Of a DNA stretch of 27,265 nucleotides, positions 1 through 10,200 are shown piece by piece. Every line of letters starts with the position of its first letter. Position 1 is the stretch's first letter. The notes under the pieces are model-generated. The model was not told the DNA's origin. It worked only from the letters and a program-made list of their open reading frames with translations, and searched no databases. Both the position numbers and the translations under genes were made by a program. Source of the stretch: Pelargonium x hortorum (taxonomy: Eukaryota; Streptophyta; Magnoliopsida; Geraniales; Geraniaceae); NCBI GenBank assembly GCA_036897525.1, contig JAYMTJ010000105.1, positions 1 through 27,265 of the forward strand, read 5' to 3'.

Positions 1-1250
1 ATTAGAAAAATAAGAAAAACAGGCCCCGCTTCTATACTATAACAGCAATTGTCCTTTCCGTAAACAACAGACTTTAACTCTACTTACCTCCTTTACTCTT
101 GCATACCCTGTTTCTTAATACTCATACCTACACCTTTTCCAAGAGCTCTTAAGGGCTCTACCTTTAATCTTACCCTCCCCTCCATAAGTGTAAGTGGAAA
201 CTAATAGGATTCCCTCTTTTGCCCAAGAATAAGTTTAGCCGTAACTAGAAAACCTTTAAATTAATGAGATTGCCTGGATTTAGTTACACTAAGTTTATAC
301 CTTGTTCAGTGAAAACTCTAACGTAACAGTTTCTACCTCGGACCACTCTAGTATACAAGCTAAAGCTTGCCTTTATACTTTAGAAGAGACTTTACCACCT
401 TCCTAAAAAGGAAAGAAACTTATTAATCCTTGGGAAAGCTTTACGAGTGTGACTCCTCCCAACCTTACTATAACTTCCTGAAATAAGAAAATACCGGACG
501 AAGAAGAAAAAAGCCCCTATATTCCTGTAAATACCTCTGTTGTAAAAGCAAAAACAAGCAAGCTCGCCTAGCAAAACCTTATCATGTCTTACTAAACAAG
601 TTTACCTATCGAGTGGTTGAAACTCTCTAACAGACAGACCTTTAGAATTCCCATCATTACTTTAAAACCTGGATCAGGAAGGAACATAAAAGTGACTTAC
701 TTTAGAGTTCTCCTATACTTTGACTTTATTTACTTACCTTTATTGCTGAAAGCCAAGACCGTTAAGTAAAATAGATTTTGGATTATCCTACATTCACTGG
801 AAATATTAACTTCCACAATTTCTTATTAGAATCTACAACCTCAGGCAAACTTATTATTACAACTGGATCTGATCTGTGAAGACTCTAAGAATCCTAGTTC
901 TAGTCTTTGTAGCTACACTTGCTTTCATATTCGCTAGACTTCTATTCTGTAGCTTACTCTTCTCATAGGGACATTTACCCTTCGTAAGAGCTTTAACTTT
1001 CTAAGTCTTTTTACTACCTATCTTATTAGCAGTTATACCAAAACTTTTCTCCAGAACTAGAACTTTCCTCTTATTTGTACTGCCTGTTTTCACTCAAAAA
1101 CCTGAAATGAGAATGACTGCCAAACTCTTCTAAATAATGACCTCTACTTTAACTCTTAAACAAACACCTGTAAAGTCTAGCAAACCTTGTTACTACTTAT
1201 TAAGAGGGCCCGTAAGACAAGAAAACCCTACCTCTATACTTTAGTTCTTC
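1..1250. other. C-rich, G-poor spacer
   Basis: I see no gene here. The top strand is markedly richer in C than in G, with recurrent short words such as CTTACCT, CTACTTT and ACCTACC. Every frame is closed quickly. Around 192-206 it contains TGGAAACTAATAGGA, resembling the repeat at 6890 and 8466. Comparable C-over-G sequence recurs at 10.2-12.05 kb. Confidence 0.6.
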
Positions 1251-2375
1251 TTTTCAATTTGACAATTCCTTTACGTGTTTTTTCTATTCCGAGTTGTTAT
1301 AAGAGCTAAGACGTAAGGGTGTGTTTACCTTGTTTTATAGAAGTACTTAAATCTCGAGAATGCCCCTAAAAAAGAGAAACTAAGCACCAAGAAAAGGAAC
1401 TTGTTGGTCAGGGGTTTCACTGCCTAGTTACATGGGAAGGAATACTTGAATTAGAGAATCTCATGACTTACAACAAGATAAATCTTTCCTAAATTACAAG
1501 TCTTACTATTCTATGGAGGATCTTTCCCATTTCCTTGACGTTGACTATTAGTGTTATTGAGAATGTCAATTGGTTGCTTTGTTCTTGCTCTCGATTTCCT
1601 TCTTATCTGTTTTCTGGGTTTGTTGGTTATGGATAATCCACTGTTTATCTTTATGTCTCTGGTTTTTCCATTCTTTTGCTCTTAACAGGTAAAACTAAGA
1701 TATACCAACTCGATATACAGGAAAACATACAGGAAAACTACTTACTTTAATACTTAACAACATTCTTAATACCTATCCTAGTTTTCTGAGCTATACCTGT
1801 ATTTGTACTAGCTGTCTTATAATATAACCTGGACTCGTAGCTTTAATCTTACTCTGTATCTTATTCAGAGCCCGTTTCTTAATACCTAGGAAAACCTCGA
1901 CTTTGTCTTTTAAATAAAATTCTATTTCTTATTTAGACGACTAGAGCAGGAAGAAAGCAGCCTATACACTTTAGAGTTTTGACTATTTCTAGATTAGAGA
2001 CTCCCGTGAAACCTTTCCTTTGCCTTTGCAAAATATCCAGTATTAAAAACTCCTAAAGACTGACTTTATTAGCTTTACTTCTCAATTCTTTTTTATTGGG
2101 AATAATTGGAAACCTGGAAATATAAGTAAGGATCCGGACCTCTTATCACTGGAGACTCTTGGGAGGAAATTAGATCTAAGAAATCCTTGAGGTTAGTTAA
2201 CTTTGACCTCGTTCATTAATCGAGAATCTTTTTGTAGCTGGTTTCACTACTTTAGCAGCCTTGTCAAGGACTTTATCTTGTCTTTATTATGCTGTGCAAC
2301 TCATTTGAACTATTTGCTATTTGCTTATATTTCTCGAGGTAAGTCCAACAAGATTCAATCTTATTCCGATCAAAG
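1251..2375. other. Gene-free spacer
   Basis: This is AT-rich spacer of mixed skew with no recognisable gene. The only feature seen is a short tandem duplication at 1715-1738. A 79-codon frame beginning with TTG at 2203 has a composition that looks like chance, and its last third lies in the dispersed repeat at 2376-2443. Confidence 0.5.
1715..1738. repeat. Two perfect copies of a 12-nt tandem repeat
   Basis: ATACAGGAAAAC occurs twice in a row (1715-1726 and 1727-1738). It is preceded by a related string, ATACCAACTCG. It looks like a replication-slippage duplication with no coding role. Confidence 0.9.
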
Positions 2376-2443
2376 AGACCCACTAAAGCTAAAGGGCTTC
2401 AAAAGGAATCCGTTAAGATCGCAGGGTTGGTGGATAAAGTAAG
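2376..2443 (+). repeat. Dispersed repeat, copy 1 (inverted partner near 23.4 kb)
   Basis: The last 22 nt (2422-2443) are identical to the reverse complement of 23421-23442. A second block, AGACCCACTAAAGCTAAAGGG at 2376-2396, matches the reverse complement of 23455-23474 with one base missing. Between the blocks both copies contain GGAATCC, with small length differences. The order and spacing of the blocks show one ancestral repeat of at least 68 nt in opposite orientations, about 21 kb apart. This copy includes the end of a 79-codon frame, which I do not regard as a gene. Confidence 0.85.
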
Positions 2444-5020
2444 TTCTATGTCAAATTATCAGAAAGAAAGTTGTCAGTTGTTCCTTATAAAGCAAGTAGT
2501 TCCGGTTAAAGTTCGTTTGGGGATATATACAAGGTCTGGGTTTTCAATGGGTACTGGGTCTTTTCTACTTTGTCCGAGTCAAACTTGAGGGCCAAGAGCC
2601 TTAGTTAATAGGTTTACTGGAGACCCTGGTTGTGATAAACAGGGAAATTACTTCTCTCCAATACTTTCTATTTATTCTCCAAGAGCCTGGACTTTATAGT
2701 ATTTCATTTTCATTTAGGACGCACCTCTCAAGTTATAAGAAAAAGACATTACTTTTTATACCACTAGCACTTAACTCTTTCTTAATACAGAAAGCACTAT
2801 GCTTTCAAGTCTAAAATACATCGCTTATCTCCGATAGAACCTTCAAAGAACTTATATCTATATTATTTTGCTTAAACTTATAACGGCTTTCTTACCTAGT
2901 AGGTACTTCTTTTAATACAATTTGTACTTGGCTTTCACAATTAAAGTAACATGCCGAAATGCAGGACTTTGCTTTTGACTTATAAGAGCAAAGGTGAGAC
3001 AATCTTTTAAACTCCCCTAATTATCAGGACCTGAAATCACTTAGATATAAAAAGCATTAAATGCCCAAAAAATTTTAATGTTATAACGAGGACCTCAATA
3101 AAGAAAACTAGAAGATATCTCAACTTCTTTTTGTAAGTTCAACTCAAATGGATCCAATAGAAGCAACTTGAACTTAATCCTATATATAGTAGTACTAGCT
3201 CACTTTACTTTATATATCTTTGATTAGAGATCAATAATATTAGAAATTGAAGATTTTACGGATACTTATTAGTTAGTGCTTTTTTTTGACTCTTAGCTTG
3301 AAATGACAAAGTTACCTACTCTTTCAATTAGGAAAGTTTACTGACAAACAAGTTTAGATTAGATACCTTTCTTTTTGTTTAAACTCCTTCCTTTTTATTA
3401 AGGGAAAGAGAATCCCGGTAAGTTCAAGCAAGTTTGTATATTAGGAATGATATGTCTCCTATAGTTTATTGTTCCGGATTCCCAATTATGAAAAACTCTA
3501 CCCCTGCCTCTCTTCGTCTGTAAACTGGAGGTTTAAAGGTCAAATAACAAAGAAATTTCTTTCAGTTAAGAAACCAAAATGAAGGTATTTTCCTCTCAAT
3601 TTCTGACTACCATGAGTAAAGTAGACTATAGACTTTACTTGAAACGCTTGGGATTTTACTTGCACCCGCCCGTATAGTCTGATACATTTCGTTCATAACA
3701 ACTGTATACCTACCCCTTCCCTTTGAATATCATCCTTTTTTTGTTTGGAGCCTAATCCCAACAATTTACTACTAAAGTGCCCATAAACTCAAATAATGAA
3801 TGACTAATCAGTCAATTGCATTCTTTGATATGCTGTGCAATAGAAAATGCTTAAGATAGGCATCCATGGATATGTATCTGTGTTTGTGTTGTGACGCCTG
3901 CTCATGACGTGACCTAATTCGATGTTATTAAAGTTTTTTTTATAAGCTATCATTTATCTTGCCTAAGTCATTTCATCCTTCTTTTTATGGGTTATTCCAT
4001 ATAAGAAATCTCAGATGATATATTATATAGAGCATAACTCCTACTACTTATTCTATGGACATTAATATATTAAAGCTAAACTACTAATATACTTTTTTTT
4101 ATATTCCTATCTTTTAGATTCATGAAGTTGCAAACGGATGGTTTACGCTTTTCATTTGTCCGAAATTCCCCTTCTTTGTCCAATTTGTTTGTATATGAGT
4201 AAGTAATTGATAAACACAGTAAACTTCGATTGCCCACTTGACTTTTTTTTAGTACTACTTCTGCTTACTAAGAAATAGATCTTAATCACTGAATAAAGAC
4301 TGGAACGGATGAAGTCTAATTCTTTTTTCAGACTTAAAGTTACGAAATTACAAGACTTTTTCGGGTAGAGTTATCTCGTTATGCATCTTTCTTATAAATG
4401 AATAAAATTATAGAACTTATACTATAGGGAATATAGGATTTCTAGCTCTAGATGTTAAAAAGAAATTGAATTGAACAGGCTTTAGTAAATTAAGATTTAG
4501 TATATAACAATTACAACTCCAAAATAAGCTAGATTAATTCTATCTTACTCTTTTTTATAGTAGGAATTATCTCAATCCTAATCTTCCAGGTTCTAGTCAA
4601 TCCAAGTTTAAGCGTGTTGGAGAAAAAACGTATACTGGAGCTGTAAATAAAGCTAATAAGGCAACTTCTACATAGTCAAAGTTCTAGGAATCCCTTCAAA
4701 TTTGTAAATAAATTGGATTCGCTGAAAAGTATTCCTTTCAAAAAGGACCCTCTCTTTTGTATGCCCAAGGCAAAGAAGCGATATCAATAGAAAAGGTGTC
4801 GTATGCTTATTCTAACTTTTTTATAGGTGCTGCTTAGAATATACTAAGCAAGTTAGGGTAATCCGGATCTTTTTACCATTAGGTTTTTCCAAACTCCTCT
4901 TAATTCTAATAAAGAAAAGTAGCTCAGAGGCTTAATGAGGACGCAGAGAAAAAACAATTCTAGAGGAACCCCTTTACTGTACTGTAGTAAAGCTGCTCTG
5001 AAGATGAAGATAACATACTT
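2444..5020. other. AT-rich spacer
   Basis: No recognisable gene. One small ATG frame at 3579 runs 33 codons to a TAG and seven more to a TAA. It has no detectable family and the length is not significant. The stretch includes many A/T runs and short TATA-type palindromes but no large repeat that I could match elsewhere. Confidence 0.5.
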
Positions 5021-5023
5021 GTG

Positions 5024-5068
5024 AAAAGGGTCCTTATAAAACTTTTATCATAAAGGGAGAACCCTTTT
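5024..5068 (+). other. Stem-loop followed by a T run
   Basis: AAAAGGGT at 5024-5031 pairs perfectly with ACCCTTTT at 5061-5068. Inside the stem, CCTTAT and ATAAAGG add further imperfect pairing. A T follows the stem. It lies about 130 nt from the 3' end of the Asp-like tRNA relic on the opposite strand. Organellar stem-loops of this type often mark RNA 3' ends, but no gene upstream would use this one. Confidence 0.55.
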
Positions 5069-5198
5069 TGTCAAAGAGAGTTTCTGATAAACTTGAGGCA
5101 AGGTAACAAAGCAGATTTTTAGTTTCTCAGTATTCTTAAAAGTTTAACTGGTGCTTCCTATACGTGTATAAAAGAGCATTGTATTCCGATATCTTTTC

Positions 5199-5277
5199 GG
5201 GACCTGACGGGACTCGAACCTGCAACTTTTGCCTTGACAGGGCAGTGCTTGGATCTTATAATGAGCAGCTGTTGCCC
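5199..5277 (-). pseudogene. tRNA-Asp-like sequence (GUC), 5' half does not fold
   Basis: The 3' two thirds match trnD(GUC) as known from plastids and plant mitochondria. The anticodon loop is CTGTCAA, with GTC on the - strand (plus positions 5236-5238), in a stem with four good pairs. A T arm containing TTCGAGT and a tail ending GTCAGGTCCC follow. The 5' portion does not match: the D-arm region is about 23 nt with only a short GCT/AGC pairing. The best 5' acceptor candidate, GGGCAAC, pairs with the 3' side at only the first four positions. The 5' boundary is therefore uncertain. It may be a decayed or plastid-derived copy whose 5' end was replaced by recombination. A functional tRNA repaired by 5' editing is possible but less likely. 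Confidence 0.55.
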
Positions 5278-6164
5278 AAACTCTTCTAGATGCTAATTAA
5301 AATTGAATGGAAGCCCACCCGTAACTCTTGAAAGGATTTATCCGAGCTGTCAACCACTCCTTCTTCTTTCACTTAACACAAGGTAGATTCCTAAGTGCTA
5401 GTACTCTTACATAAACATAAATAACATAAATAGAGTCGCTTTTACAAAATTAGGTACTACTCTTGAGAGCAATACAGGGCATAGTTATAAGTGGTTATTT
5501 TCACTCGATCTGTTTCCCATTGAGAGATGATATATTTATTCTTTCATATAGTAACGTACTGTCTATATCCTATACTATATAATATGAATAAATGATATGA
5601 AATTCTTGAGTGTCTATTTCCTCCATCTCTGAGGATAACTAAAAGAATCACTATTTTCGTGTAGTGCAAAGAAGGTTTGGAAAAGTAAATAAAGATATGT
5701 TAGGCGACTCTCGTAAGTTTCATACCTATATCAGTAAGAGATTTCACGTTATACTTGGTAAATTCAAAAATTCCATGCTAAATTTTATTTAAACTAAAGC
5801 ATTTTCTTCATCGAATACATAGTAAAAGATATCCGTTCCGTTGGTTGTGTGCTTGTGGTTACAGGATAATATAGGGTTTGTTTTGGTTATCCAAAAAAAG
5901 AAATCGTTTTAAGTTAGTCATACTAGGCTTTTCTTCTTTGATATACCATGTACGTAAATATTACTAGTGGCTTTCTTAAGTATATAAGTAACCCTTCCTT
6001 ATTAGGGACTACAATTCTGATTTACTATATCTAATACTATTCGGAAGCACTGAAAAGAATTTAGTTCTGTCTTAACCTATTTGTATTTAAGTGATTAAAT
6101 TAAAAAGATTGACTTACCCCTTAGGCGCCTACTTCAACCTGGGCAGTTTCTTAAATACCAGTAA
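5278..6164. other. Gene-free spacer between two tRNA relics
   Basis: I see nothing recognisable here. The sequence is AT-rich, with runs such as a TATATAATATGAATAAATGA-like segment near 5575, and has no long open frame. Confidence 0.45.
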
Positions 6165-6232
6165 GGAGCCCATTTGAACCCTACGGCCATTCAGTTAAAA
6201 GGCCAGTGCTCTACCGACTGAGCTATACACTC
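6165..6232 (-). pseudogene. Decayed tRNA-Lys-like sequence (UUU)
   Basis: Read on the - strand, this starts GAGTGTATAGCTCAG and continues with a perfect D arm (GCTC/GAGC) and a loop containing CTTTTAA, so the anticodon would be TTT (plus positions 6197-6199). The 5' half is nearly the same as the intact trnK at 14283. The anticodon stem is broken at three of five positions. After GTAGGGTTCAAAT the expected 3' T-stem strand and acceptor strand are absent. I read it as an old trnK copy in inverted orientation whose 3' half has decayed. The exact 3' end cannot be fixed. Confidence 0.5.
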
Positions 6233-6807
6233 TGAAAAAAGCTTTCGTCCATTATAATGAAAGATAGGAAGCATTCCCTTCTGCTAAACCGGTTTTTGCA
6301 AATTCAATTAGGTATCAGATATTCTGGATATCTTGAATATTTTGACTTAAATTCCGAAGTAAATCGTAACAGGATTCCGCTTAAAAGATTTAACCAATGA
6401 GATCCTAGAGTCTCTTTCGTGGGCTAACTTTAGTTATTGGTAATACAGACTACTTCCTTTTCTTTTTAAGTATTAATAAGAAATTATGGAAATCCCTTAA
6501 ATTGAAACAAATCCAAATATATAAACAAAATAGTAAACTATTTATTTACCTCAACTTCTTTAAAACCTTAGCTTCAAATTATCCTTTTATAGTTTTGATA
6601 ATTGACTTATTTTACTAGATCCTATCTACTATCTATTAGTATATAAGAATCCTATAGGAATTCTTGGATTTAACAATTATGTATCTAAACTATGAAAAAA
6701 AAAGCCTCACTCGTACAATTCCAGTATTTTATGAAAGTTAGTACAAAAACCCTGGTTAGGACTCCTACTTTATTACGATTTACTTCCGAGTTTATAGGTT
6801 TTTATAA
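6233..6807. other. Gene-free spacer
   Basis: AT-rich with no gene. Near 6647-6665 it holds an imperfect palindrome centred on CCTATAGG, a core that also occurs as a perfect 14-nt palindrome at 22765. Confidence 0.4.
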
Positions 6808-6845
6808 GGGAAGGCATAGCTCTAACCGAGATTCTCTCTTTTTAT
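6808..6845 (+). repeat. GGGAAGGC repeat family, copy 1
   Basis: This begins GGGAAGGCATAGCTCT and continues through an AACCGAG block into a CTCTCTTTTT tract. The same arrangement, GGGAAGGC then a TGCTCTGAC-like block then a CTCTCTTTTT tract, occurs at 9418-9453 on the same strand. A diverged copy lies at 16482-16516 on the opposite strand. Confidence 0.7.
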
Positions 6846-6889
6846 TCTACTTTATTCTAGTCTAGGGCTTATTCTTCAATGTGTTATGG

Positions 6890-6920
6890 AGCTTATCAAT
6901 ACGGAAGATGGAAACCTAAT
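6890..6920 (+). repeat. AGCTTATCAATA repeat, copy 1
   Basis: This 31-nt block starts AGCTTATCAATACGGAAG and ends TGGAAACCTAAT. It matches 8466-8496 at 28 of 31 positions by hand count. A partial relative, TGGAAACTAATAGGA, is at 192-206. The copy lies just after the first GGGAAGGC repeat, so the two may be parts of a larger diverged unit. Confidence 0.8.
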
Positions 6921-7690
6921 AGGAATAAAGAGTTAGTATCCCTGTACGACTGCAGCGAAGCGGAGGAGGGTTGCCGTAGTCTATTGTATATTATTGATAG
7001 TACCTGAGACAGCACAACCTATACAGGCTTCTTATTTGTCTTAATTGTTTTAGTACTCTGTGTTTTTTTCTTTGCTTTCTTTGAGATTCTGTATCTTTAT
7101 TCTTTGATTTCTTTCTTAGTTTATTCTATTCTTATCTGATATGTATGAGACTTAACCTTTGTATTAGTAGGAAAGGGAGTCTAATATAAGTAGGTAAAGT
7201 CAGGGTAATAGCTATGCCGCCTGTAAGCTGTAATAGAATGAGGCTAGGTCTTATTAATGAAGAATTACAGGACCGAAAGTTGAGGTTCTAAGACGGTTTG
7301 TTTATGTCGTTATAGTAGCAACTAAAGTCAATAAAATAGGGGCACAAGCAAGAAGGTCTAGTTCAGAAGAGCGTTTATTTGGATTGATTCTTGAGTAAAG
7401 TCAATTCTTGAAAGTAAGGATATGGATTTCCTACTGTTTGACTTAATACTAGGGCTGTTGGATTAGAACCTGTTACTTTCTTACAAGGGTTAGGTTTTTC
7501 ATTTCATAAAGAGTCAGATTCAGGGTTTTTCCTAGATAAGTGGATATACTGTTGAGGGGGAGCTGGGTTCATAAGAAAGGTATGTAGAGGTACCACTATA
7601 AAATAGATATAGCGGCTAGGAAAGTTAAGGGTAGAAGGTTTTAGTCTAAAAAGGAGGTATTTAAAGAAAAGTGGGTACGAAAACTGGTAG
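6921..7690. other. G-over-C spacer in the repeat district
   Basis: No gene. A GC-richer patch, CTGCAGCGAAGCGGAGGAGG, lies at about 6950-6969, and a similar AGCGGAGGA string lies on the - strand near 16860. From about 7140 the top strand is G-over-C with words such as AGTAGG. The 86-codon - strand frame at 7504-7764 runs into a dispersed repeat and is probably not a gene. Confidence 0.45.
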
Positions 7691-7820
7691 TTATGTTGGG
7701 AAACTCCGAAATTTTCATGTGCAGATTTCGCATACGACAAAATCAAGGCATTTCTAGCTAACAAAAGCTTGCTACTTCCGAAAAATCTAGGACTCCCCTA
7801 TATCCAAAATCAATAAAACT
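7691..7820 (+). repeat. TTATGTTGGGAAAC repeat family, copy A
   Basis: Blocks in order are TTATGTTGGGAAAC (7691-7704), TTTCTAGCTAACAAAAGCTT (7751-7770), a GAAAAATCTAGGACTCCCCTA block and AAAATCAATAAAACT near 7806-7820. The same order recurs at 9537-9740 on the same strand and at 12380-12571 inverted, showing one ancestral sequence of about 130 nt or more. In copies A and C the first block can be read as 22 codons starting at ATG and ending GIS-S-stop, but the sequence between differs. I take it as a non-coding repeat or an old gene fragment. Confidence 0.75.
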
Positions 7821-8465
7821 CCTCAAGATTCCTCCCAAGTATACGCTTTTTGCTTGGTTTGAAACGGGAAACTCTTATCCCCAGTAACAAGAAATCGACT
7901 ATATAAATCGAAATCTGAATCCCTGAATCGAATTGAAGAATTCCCTAGTTTTCGTAAATTATGCATTTTTAGCGGATTTTGTGCACTACTTTTTGATCGA
8001 AAAAAAAAGAACTTAGATAGAATGAATGAGCCGGACCTTATAATATCAGATAAGAAGTGCGCTCCTGTTTGTTAGGCAGTAGAGTCAAATTAGTATTGAG
8101 AGTTGAGAAGAAAGGTTACATCGGCAGTCAGTGGAGTTTATGCGCGTGGGTTCACACAAGTTAGGTTTCTTAGGAGTTATAGGAGTCTTAGCTTATAAGA
8201 GTAATAGAAGGACTAGACTAGATAGGGCCTATAGGGGAACCGGGTAGGGCTACTTATAGGAGTTTTTAGGTATAAGATAATAGAGTATGTAGTAAGTAAT
8301 AGATAGCTATGTAAGAAAGTATACTTAGTGGGAGGAGTTTATAGGTATACCAGTTAGTTCATATACTCTTTAAGGGAGTCGCTAAGGGGATTCCCTTTAA
8401 ACAGTAGTTTGTTCTCTTGTTATAGGAGGTACTCTTTCAAGGTGTATTCCCTCACTGTACCAGGT
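7821..8465. other. Spacer, strongly G-over-C after 8.1 kb
   Basis: No recognisable gene. From about 8100 the top strand repeats short words built on TAGGAGT, TATAGG and AGTAGG in imperfect arrays, for example around 8167-8260 and 8330-8350. Confidence 0.5.
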
Positions 8466-8496
8466 AGCTTATCAATATAGAAGGTGGAAACCTAAT
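8466..8496 (+). repeat. AGCTTATCAATA repeat, copy 2
   Basis: It starts AGCTTATCAATATAGAAG, ends TGGAAACCTAAT and aligns without gaps to 6890-6920. It lies 75 nt upstream of the 470-nt tandem unit. Confidence 0.8.
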
Positions 8497-8570
8497 GCGT
8501 ATGGGAAGTAATCCATCTTACCCACTAAACCTTCCAGTTTAGGAAGTCGTAGTAGTGTAAGAGATTGACC

Positions 8571-9040
8571 GGGATAACACAGGAATACACAGCCTCTTCT
8601 GCTGGCTTAACTGGCTTAACGGATTCTGACCTGACTGAATTGCTTGACTTACCCACTGTTTTGGCTTAGTTGGCTTACTTGTTCTAGGTTATGTACTCTT
8701 TGCTATTGACTTACCTGTTCTTTGGGCTAGATTCTGCACTCTTTGACTTAGTTGTACTCCTCTCTTAGCTTAGTGGGTTAGATTCTGTATTCTCTTTATT
8801 AGCAGTAGTAGGACAGTAGTAGTAACAGGAGAGGCAGGGACGGGAGACATAGCTAACCCTAACTGATGGGAGGTAACAAGCGTAACGGGAATAGGAAGAC
8901 TGAGAGCTATACCTGACTAATAGGTAACTCGGGGATAAGGGAAGCAGGTACGTAAGCTAGTAAGGATGGGAGCCTTCTGTATGCTGGGTTATAGATAGAT
9001 TGTATACTAAGTACTAAGTAGGTAGTGTACTAGTTTAATT
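8571..9040 (+). repeat. 470-nt tandem unit, first copy
   Basis: The exact 18-nt string GGGATAACACAGGAATAC begins at 8571 and again at 9041, giving a period of 470 nt. Shared blocks follow in order: a CTGGCTTA-rich periodic stretch, a GTAGTAACAGGA / GGCAGGGA purine tract with CTAACCCT, a GGGTTATA block and GTAGTGTACTAG at the end. The CTGGCTTAA-like elements at about 8600-8680 recur with roughly 9-nt spacing. Confidence 0.75.
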
Positions 9041-9372
9041 GGGATAACACAGGAATACGCATCAGCAACAACTGATTCTGGCTTATCTGACCTAGCCGAC
9101 TTAACTGAGCTACTTGACCTAACTGACCCAGTTGCTTCTTCTTATTCTTCTTTCATCGACTTCTTTTTATTTGTTTTAGAGTTTGAGTTAGACTTGTACT
9201 CTGTATCTGTGTAGGAGCTTGAAGAAGTATAGGCAGTAACAGGAACAGCAGGAGCAGGGAGACCTAACCCTGTAACCAGGAGACAGTGGAGACACAGCAC
9301 TAGAGCTAGAAAGGGATTCTTTATGCAGTTGGTGGGTTATATAGGTAGAGGGATTCCTATAGTGTACTAGGT
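9041..9372 (+). repeat. 470-nt tandem unit, second, shorter copy
   Basis: It opens with GGGATAACACAGGAATAC, then a clear 9-nt periodic run at about 9071-9124 built on CTGRCYTAA. CAGTAACAGGAACAGCAGG, CCTAACCCTG and TGGGTTATATAGG follow, and it ends in ATAGTGTACTAGG. It is about 140 nt shorter than the first copy, mostly in the middle. Divergence between the copies is high, so the duplication is old. Confidence 0.7.
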
Positions 9373-9417
9373 TTTAGATAGTGTACTATATTAGTATGTA
9401 TAGGTGGGTTATATTGA

Positions 9418-9453
9418 GGGAAGGCTTTGCTCTGACTGATCCCCTCTCTTTTT
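9418..9453 (+). repeat. GGGAAGGC repeat family, copy 2
   Basis: This begins GGGAAGGCTTTGCTCTGACT and ends in a CCCCTCTCTTTTT tract. It is the best-preserved member. It shares GGGAAGGC and CTCT with the 6808 copy, and a 13-nt exact match (GGGAAGGCTTTGC) with the reverse complement at 16482-16516. It directly follows the tandem 470-nt repeat region. Confidence 0.75.
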
Positions 9454-9536
9454 GTGGAAGTTGATAAATATAGTAGCACTTTGACCCCTATATGCGGACT
9501 CATTTTTTCAAGAAAAAGAGTTCTAATTCGGAGGCT

Positions 9537-9740
9537 CTATGTTGGAGAATCCCTTTGGCATGTTCAATTTCAAACCCCCCAAAAAGTCTCCAGTGCATTT
9601 ATAAGTAACAAGAGCTTCCTCGGTTTAGAAAAAGTAGTCCAGCCGTATGGAAAACCTATAAACCATGTTTTAGCTAACAAATCACATTGAGTTTTAGAAA
9701 AAGCAGGATTGCCCTATGCGTAAAATCAATAAAACCCGAA
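9537..9740 (+). repeat. TTATGTTGGGAAAC repeat family, copy B
   Basis: This copy has CTATGTTGGAGAAT, then a stretch longer than in copy A, then TTTTAGCTAACAAA (9669-9682). GTTTTAGAAAAAGCAGGATT follows, then GCCCTATGCGTAAAATCAATAAAACCC. The extra length of about 75 nt between the first two blocks looks like an insertion. A 78-codon GTG-start frame (9454-9690) crosses this copy and is not supported as a gene. Confidence 0.7.
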
Positions 9741-10200
9741 TTGAACTAATTTAAAGTGCATCCAAGTTCCTGAAAGGCTAGGATTGCAGAACAAGAATGA
9801 GGTATAGTGCATTTAGAAGTCCGTAAGGAGAGTGAATGCATCTTCCTCAATTAGAGAGCGAGGTAATGCAATTAAGAGATGAATAGGGCCTTTACTCCTC
9901 GATTTAGACATTTTCTTGGTTTTGCTATATAGTGATCGTACTTTTTCTAGAAGTCGACGCATTTCCTATAGTCAAATCGGGTTTCTTCATTTTACCGTAC
10001 TCGAAATCTGCACACCCAAAAAAGTAGCATTCTCCTCTGTAACGAGTCGTTTTCGGACCTCTTTTTTTAGAAAAAAGTACGATTCATATACATGAGAAAG
10101 CTCATAAATTACATTTGGGAAGTGACCTCGAAGAACTTGAGAATTCCATTTCATATAGCAGCAAAACTCATACATTTTAAATACTTTCAATTAGGAAATC
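9741..10200. other. Gene-free spacer
   Basis: I see nothing recognisable. TAGTGCATTTAGA near 9807 has a counterpart AAGTGCATTTAGA near 19233, too short to call a repeat. The 67-codon - strand frame at 9987-10190 has no recognisable features. Confidence 0.4.

Noticed and set aside
2203-2442. 79-codon TTG-start frame
   Set aside because: No family resemblance. Its end lies in a dispersed repeat whose other copy, at 23.4 kb, does not keep the frame.
7504-7764. 86-codon - strand frame
   Set aside because: Part of it is the reverse strand of repeat copy A; the frame is not shared with the other copies.
9454-9690. 78-codon GTG-start frame
   Set aside because: It runs from the GGGAAGGC repeat into copy B of a dispersed repeat. 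The frame is not kept in copies A or C and shows no known domain.
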